A stretch of 9,562 bases of DNA from Alistipes sp. (GTDB taxonomy: Bacteria > Bacteroidota > Bacteroidia > Bacteroidales > Rikenellaceae), in the NCBI GenBank assembly GCA_031285485.1, contig JAITWC010000176.1, positions 1-9,562 of the forward strand. Reading direction: 5' to 3'. Position 1 is the stretch's first letter. The number at the start of each line of letters is the position of its first letter. Made by a program: the position numbers and the translations under genes. The notes below the pieces were generated by a model, which saw only the letters and a list, made by a program, of their open reading frames with translations, searched no databases and was not told the DNA's origin. Shown here in pieces: positions 6,015-9,562 of this stretch.

Positions 6015-6934
6015 AGATTTTAGTTGCAACCGAAAAACCGTTTGCGGCCGAGGCTGTGAACGGCATTAAAAAAATAGCCGTTGAGGCGGGGCATGAAGTG
6101 GTGCTGCTCGAAAAATATACCGACAAGCAGCAGTTGCTCGATGCGGTGAAAGACGCCGAAGCCGTGATCATCCGCTCCGACAAAGTGACCGCCGAGGTGG
6201 TGGCCGCCGCGCCGAAACTCAAGATCGTTGTTCGCGCCGGTGCGGGCTACGACAACGTCGACCTTGCGGCGTGCAGCGCTCGCGGCATCGTGGTGATGAA
6301 CACCCCGGGCCAGAACTCGGGCGCCGTGGCCGAACTCGCCATCGGAATGATGGTGTTCATGGCGCGCGGGCAGTTCTCGCCCGGCACCGGCACCGAACTC
6401 AAGGGCAAAACCCTCGGCATCCACGCCTACGGTAACGTGGGCCGTCTGGTGGGCTTGCTCGGCAAGGGCTTCGGGATGCACGTCATTGCGTTCGACCCGT
6501 GGGTCAACGACGCCGTGTTCGATGTCGACGGAGTGGAGAAAGCCGCCGATGTGGCCGATCTCTACCGCCGGTCGAACTATCTGTCGCTCCACATTCCGGC
6601 CACCGCCGAGACCCGCGGCAGCATCGGCTACGACCTTCTCACGAGCATGCCGAAGGGCGCGACCCTCATCAACACCGCCCGCAAGGAGGTGATCGACGAG
6701 GCGGGCCTGGCGAAAGCTCTCGAAGAAAGGGCCGACCTGAAGTACGCCACCGACATAGCCGCCGACACGCAAGGACAGCTGAATGAGAAATTCGGCAAGC
6801 GTGTCTTTGCGACGGCCAAGAAGATGGGCGCCGAAACCGCCGAGGCAAACATCAACGCAGGCCTTGCCGCCGCTTCGCAGATCGTCGACTTCTTCGCCAA
6901 CGGCAACGTCAAGTTCCGGGTCAACAATCCCTGA
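6011..6934 (+). CDS. serA: 3-phosphoglycerate dehydrogenase, short ACT-less type
   Basis: This D-2-hydroxyacid dehydrogenase is predicted to oxidise 3-phosphoglycerate to 3-phosphohydroxypyruvate with NAD, the first step of serine synthesis. It has 307 residues: substrate-binding parts at both ends and a Rossmann NAD domain in the middle, with no C-terminal ACT or ASB domain, so direct serine feedback through an ACT domain is not expected. Visible motifs are VRAGAGYDNVDL (74-85), GIHAYGNVGR (136-145) for the dinucleotide, LSLHIPATAET (191-201) and NTARKEVIDE (221-230), whose R224 is the catalytic arginine. The usual catalytic histidine (TPHIGA) is replaced by lysine in ATAKKMGAET (267-276), and the usual glutamate position appears to be D252 or T253. 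These changes match a Bacteroidetes and Entamoeba-type subgroup as I recall it, not decay. Its start overlaps the serC stop by four bases. Confidence 0.92.
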   Translation: MKILVATEKPFAAEAVNGIKKIAVEAGHEVVLLEKYTDKQQLLDAVKDAEAVIIRSDKVTAEVVAAAPKLKIVVRAGAGYDNVDLAACSARGIVVMNTPGQNSGAVAELAIGMMVFMARGQFSPGTGTELKGKTLGIHAYGNVGRLVGLLGKGFGMHVIAFDPWVNDAVFDVDGVEKAADVADLYRRSNYLSLHIPATAETRGSIGYDLLTSMPKGATLINTARKEVIDEAGLAKALEERADLKYATDIAADTQGQLNEKFGKRVFATAKKMGAETAEANINAGLAAASQIVDFFANGNVKFRVNNP

Positions 6935-6968
6935 CGCGGAGCAGGCGGTAAACGACACGGATCGCGGC

Positions 6969-7072
6969 TTGCTCAGCCTGAGCAACGGGCGCAAAAGTTA
7001 TTTTGGGGTTTGCTCAACCTGAGCAACGGACACAAAAGTTGTTTTGGTGCTTGCTCAACCTGAGCAACGGGC
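6969..7072. repeat. 41-bp tandem repeat cluster downstream of serA
   Basis: Two complete 41-bp units (6969-7009 and 7010-7050) and the first half of a third (7051-7072) follow the serA stop. Each begins with a perfect 7-bp inverted repeat, TTGCTCA-nCC-TGAGCAA, with a 3-nt loop. The first two continue with an A-run/T-run dyad (CAAAAGTTGTTTTG in the second). The cluster is flanked by the 10-base direct repeat AAACGACACG at 6950-6959 and 7073-7082, spaced exactly 123 bp or three units. Period and internal layout equal those of the array at 3589-3900, although the sequences have diverged. Confidence 0.9.
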
Positions 7073-7115
7073 AAACGACACGAGGAGACGAAACAAAATC
7101 GAATGAAAGATAACC

Positions 7116-7139
7116 GTCCGACAGAATTGGACCTTTTTT
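7116..7139 (+). terminator. Terminator-like hairpin upstream of DUF1015
   Basis: GTCCGA (7116-7121) can pair with TTGGAC (7127-7132), including one G-T pair, around loop CAGAA. Two C residues end the stem region and six T residues follow (7134-7139). This resembles a weak intrinsic terminator and sits nine bases before the DUF1015 ATG. There is no room for a new promoter after it, so if real it would act as an attenuator on read-through from serA. The stem is short and the call is tentative. Confidence 0.35.
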
Positions 7140-7148
7140 AAAGTAATC

Positions 7149-8387
7149 ATGGCCATAATAAAACCATTCCGCGGTGTGAGACCCCCCGTGGAATTTGCAA
7201 AAGAGGTGGCGGCAAGGCCCTACGATGTGCTCAACTCGGCCGAAGCGCAGGCCGAGGCGGGCGAGAAGTCGCTGCTCCACATCACGAAACCCGAGATCGA
7301 CTTCACACCCATCGCCGACGAACACTCCGAGGAGGTGTATGCAAAAGCCGTCGAAAACTACAATGCGTGGAAACAGCGCGGCTGGCTCGTGAAGGATCCC
7401 GAAGAGTGCTACTATATCTACGCCCAGACGATGGACGGCCGCACACAGTACGGCCTTGTGGCCGGAGCGAGCGTGGCCGACTACCTCGAAGGCAACATCA
7501 GAAAGCACGAACTCACCCGCCGCGACAAGGAGGAAGACCGCATGATTCACGTGCGCGAACAGAGCGCAAACATCGAACCGGTGTTCTTCGCCTACCCGGC
7601 GTCGAAAGAGATGGACGCGATCGTCGCCCGGGTGACGACGGGCCCCGCCGAGTACGACTTCGTTGCCGAGGGCGACGGGTTCGGCCACAAGTTCTGGAAG
7701 ATCGACGATCCCGCCGTGATAAGCCGCATCACGGAGATATTCGCAGGCATCCCGGCGTTGTACGTCGCCGACGGACATCACCGCACGGCCGCCGCGGCGC
7801 TCGTGGGACAGGAACGCGCAAAGGCCAATCCGCGCCACACCGGCGACGAGGAGTACAACTACTTTCTGGCCGTGATCTTCCCCGACGACCAGCTCAAGAT
7901 CATAGACTACAATCGCGTGGTGCGCGACCTGAACGGCCTCACTCCCGAAGGGCTCGTCGAGGCGCTGGGCCGCGATTTCGTCGTCGAGGATAAGGGTGCG
8001 GCGGAGTATCGCCCGAACGCTCTGCACAACTTCGCGATGTATCTCGACGGCAAGTGGTACAGCCTCACGGCACGGCCGGGAGCCTACAACGACGCCGATC
8101 CGATCGGAGTTCTGGATGTGACGGTGCTCTCGAACCTTGTGCTCGATCGTGTCCTCGGCATCAAAGACCTGCGGAGCGACAAACGCATCGACTTCGTGGG
8201 GGGTATCCGTGGTCTCGGCGAGCTGGCGCGCAGGGTCGACAGCGGCGAGATGGCCGTTGCGTTCGCTCTCTACCCGGTGTCGATGCCGCAGCTGATCGAC
8301 ATCGCCGACACGGGCAACATCATGCCGCCCAAAACCACGTGGTTCGAACCCAAACTGCGTTCCGGGCTGGTGATTCACGAATTTTAG
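7149..8387 (+). CDS. DUF1015 family protein, possible serine-related enzyme
   Basis: This is a full-length, 412-residue member of the DUF1015 family (COG4198), whose biochemical role I cannot state with certainty. Recognisable conserved blocks are FRGVRPP at 7-13, the start of the family, ARPYDVLN at 22-29, KHELTRRDKEEDR at 119-131, VADGHHRTAAA at 206-216 and PPKTTWFEPKLRSGL at 393-407. No signal peptide or membrane segment is present, so it should be cytoplasmic. The DGHHR block resembles a motif of ParB-fold proteins, a fold that includes the free serine kinase SerK; this similarity is by eye. It lies 214 bp after serA on the same strand, an arrangement seen in other Bacteroidales as I recall. 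Together with the absence of serB here, this supports a hypothesis that it acts on serine or phosphoserine. The intervening region holds repeats and a terminator-like hairpin, so co-transcription with serA is uncertain. Confidence 0.9.
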   Translation: MAIIKPFRGVRPPVEFAKEVAARPYDVLNSAEAQAEAGEKSLLHITKPEIDFTPIADEHSEEVYAKAVENYNAWKQRGWLVKDPEECYYIYAQTMDGRTQYGLVAGASVADYLEGNIRKHELTRRDKEEDRMIHVREQSANIEPVFFAYPASKEMDAIVARVTTGPAEYDFVAEGDGFGHKFWKIDDPAVISRITEIFAGIPALYVADGHHRTAAAALVGQERAKANPRHTGDEEYNYFLAVIFPDDQLKIIDYNRVVRDLNGLTPEGLVEALGRDFVVEDKGAAEYRPNALHNFAMYLDGKWYSLTARPGAYNDADPIGVLDVTVLSNLVLDRVLGIKDLRSDKRIDFVGGIRGLGELARRVDSGEMAVAFALYPVSMPQLIDIADTGNIMPPKTTWFEPKLRSGLVIHEF

Positions 8388-8393
8388 AGAAAA

Positions 8394-9473
8394 GTGAAGA
8401 AAGGAATCGTACTCGTCGCGTTGGCGATGATGGTCGTGGTCTGGGGAGCCGGAGCGCAAAACTTCGAATTCGACCTGCGGCTCGACACAAAACTCGACAA
8501 CCGCGAGTACGACGCCTTGAAATATGTCGGGTCGGTGCCCTCGATCACATTCTTCAGTATGAGGGTGGCACCGGCCATCGGTATCGGGTTCGGCGACGCC
8601 GATCGTCGCCACCGCGTGATGGTCGGTGCGAGCTACACCCGCGATATGGGGGCGGCGGTGAGTCGCCGCACTCCCGAGCCGCTCATCTACTACAACTTCC
8701 GTTCCGATCTTTACGGCCTGTGGGCCGGTAAGTTTGAGCGGCGCCACCTTACCGGAGCCTACTCGCGGGCCATCTACGCCGGGTCGCACCTGTTCTACGA
8801 CAACGTGATCGACGGTTTCGCCGTGCAGTACACCCCGCGTCGCGGACGGCTCGAATTGGTACTCGACCGGGACGGCAGGCGGTCGTCTTCCACGCGTGAG
8901 AGTTTCCGTGTGATCTCGGCCGGTGATTGGAATCCCGTCGCCGAGGGGCCGCTGCGTTGGCTGACGGGCGGATACAGTTTCGACATGTACCGCCTCGCCT
9001 CCCGCCGCGGGGAGTCCGACGGAATTGTCGACCACATTCTGGTCGACGCTTCTGTCGGTGCGGCCCTCGAACGGGTACTCCCGTGGTTCGACAAGCTGAC
9101 CGTCAAAGCGGGCTGGGCCGGAAGTTTCGACCGCGAACGGAGCGGCGAAAACCGCTGGCTCACCCCCGGAGGCTTTACCACCGACGTGACGGTTCAGAAA
9201 AAAAAGCTCGGTATTCGCAACATGTTCTATCACGGCGAGCCTCTCTGGTCATTGTGGCACGCTTATGGCAGCCGTGTCTACAAGGGTGACCCGTTTTTCG
9301 TGGTGTCGGGGCTCAACAACTACACGATGATCTATTGGCACCCGCAACTCTGGCGCGGCGGCGTGCTGCGTCTCGAACTGGGGATGCACACCGACGGCCA
9401 CAACGTGGGCCTGCAACAGGTGGCATGGATCGGAGTGTCGCTCGACAGCAGTTTTTTCAAGAGAAACCCATAG
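8394..9473 (+). CDS. Exported protein, probable outer-membrane beta-barrel
   Basis: I do not recognise the family. The 359-residue product begins at a GTG, which gives a clean signal peptide: MKK, a hydrophobic stretch to residue 17, then AGA with cleavage likely after A21, leaving Q22 first. The mature part has no cysteine, is rich in aromatic, arginine and glycine residues, and shows repeated segments of alternating polar and nonpolar residues (for example GFAVQYTPRRGRLELVLD and GVLRLELGMHTDG), as expected for a transmembrane beta-barrel. The C-terminus VAWIGVSLDSSFFKRNP has an amphipathic final strand, although it does not end in the classic terminal aromatic residue. The start is only six bases after the DUF1015 stop, so the two genes are almost certainly co-transcribed. 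Downstream ATG codons near residue 12 would destroy the signal peptide. A porin-like role is inference; an extracytoplasmic lipoprotein is excluded by the lack of a lipobox cysteine. Confidence 0.8.
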   Translation: MKKGIVLVALAMMVVVWGAGAQNFEFDLRLDTKLDNREYDALKYVGSVPSITFFSMRVAPAIGIGFGDADRRHRVMVGASYTRDMGAAVSRRTPEPLIYYNFRSDLYGLWAGKFERRHLTGAYSRAIYAGSHLFYDNVIDGFAVQYTPRRGRLELVLDRDGRRSSSTRESFRVISAGDWNPVAEGPLRWLTGGYSFDMYRLASRRGESDGIVDHILVDASVGAALERVLPWFDKLTVKAGWAGSFDRERSGENRWLTPGGFTTDVTVQKKKLGIRNMFYHGEPLWSLWHAYGSRVYKGDPFFVVSGLNNYTMIYWHPQLWRGGVLRLELGMHTDGHNVGLQQVAWIGVSLDSSFFKRNP

Positions 9474-9505
9474 AGAGGAAACTGTTACAGTCGGTGCGGG
9501 ATGTT

Positions 9506-9549
9506 TTGCCCTGTCGTCGGGCAACGACGGGGGTTCCAAGACCTTTTTT
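9506..9549 (+). terminator. Possible terminator after the exported-protein gene
   Basis: About 30 bases after the stop, two mutually exclusive stems are possible: TTGCCC with GGGCAA (9506-9511 and 9519-9524) or CGTCG with CGACG around GGCAA (9515-9529). A T6 run follows at 9544-9549, about 15-20 bases beyond the stems. The gap to the T-run is too long for a textbook terminator, so confidence is low. Confidence 0.25.
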
Positions 9550-9562
9550 GTTCCGTCGGAAA

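Noticed and set aside
4839..6029. Upstream extension of the yicC frame across the promoter region and antisense to serC
   Set aside because: YicC begins at MIKSMTGYGR, and the extension crosses both promoters and a clear serC gene on the other strand.
6998..7046. TTATTTTG and TTGTTTTG inside the serA-side repeats as -7 boxes for DUF1015
   Set aside because: Each has a mismatch at the invariant second position, and they recur simply because the repeat does; no supporting -33 element was found.
7014..9233. 739-codon minus-strand open frame opposite DUF1015 and the exported protein
   Set aside because: This is antisense shadow of GC-rich coding sequence. The plus-strand DUF1015 motifs are unmistakable, and the minus translation is His/Arg/Val-rich without domains.

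Overview
The window looks like chromosomal DNA of a GC-rich member of the Bacteroidales, most plausibly Alistipes or another Rikenellaceae. The evidence is the Bacteroidetes-type -7 box (TAnnTTTG) found upstream of several genes, the lack of Shine-Dalgarno sequences, family variants typical of Bacteroidales (short SerA without an ACT domain, DUF3109, MtaB), and the gene orders yicC-gmk-nadD and serC-serA-DUF1015. The genus is inferred from style, not proven. The genes are housekeeping or biosynthetic. The unusual material is the gene fusion and the repeats between the genes.

Layout, left to right. Bases 1-427 carry no convincing gene. They hold a promoter-like box at 184-191 and a hairpin-rich stretch that is either a long mtaB leader, a small RNA or an interspersed repeat. 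mtaB (428-1669, +) encodes a tRNA methylthiotransferase. It converges on and overlaps by 20 bp a minus-strand DUF3109 gene (1650-2231). Upstream of that on the minus strand lies a single open frame (2302-3522) that joins guanylate kinase, NadD and a short TPR-like tail. A 437-bp gap follows, filled mostly by seven and a half 41-bp tandem repeats, and then yicC (3960-4838, -). These minus-strand genes correspond to the yicC-gmk-nadD cluster known from other Bacteroidales.

yicC and serC are divergent, with back-to-back -7 boxes only 18 bp apart. The plus-strand cluster is serC (4932-6014), serA (6011-6934, ATGA overlap), a second 41-bp repeat cluster (6969-7072), a hairpin plus T-run, DUF1015 (7149-8387) and a predicted exported, probably outer-membrane, protein (8394-9473). 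SerA and SerC give the first two steps of phosphorylated serine synthesis, from 3-phosphoglycerate to phosphoserine. No SerB phosphatase is present in the window, which makes the co-located DUF1015 protein the most interesting candidate for a serine-related activity.

The two repeat clusters differ in sequence but share a 41-bp period and the same internal layout: a GC dyad with a 3-nt loop followed by an A-run/T-run dyad. I read them as two diverged members of one repeat family. All statements rest on reading the sequence by eye, without searches or folding programs.
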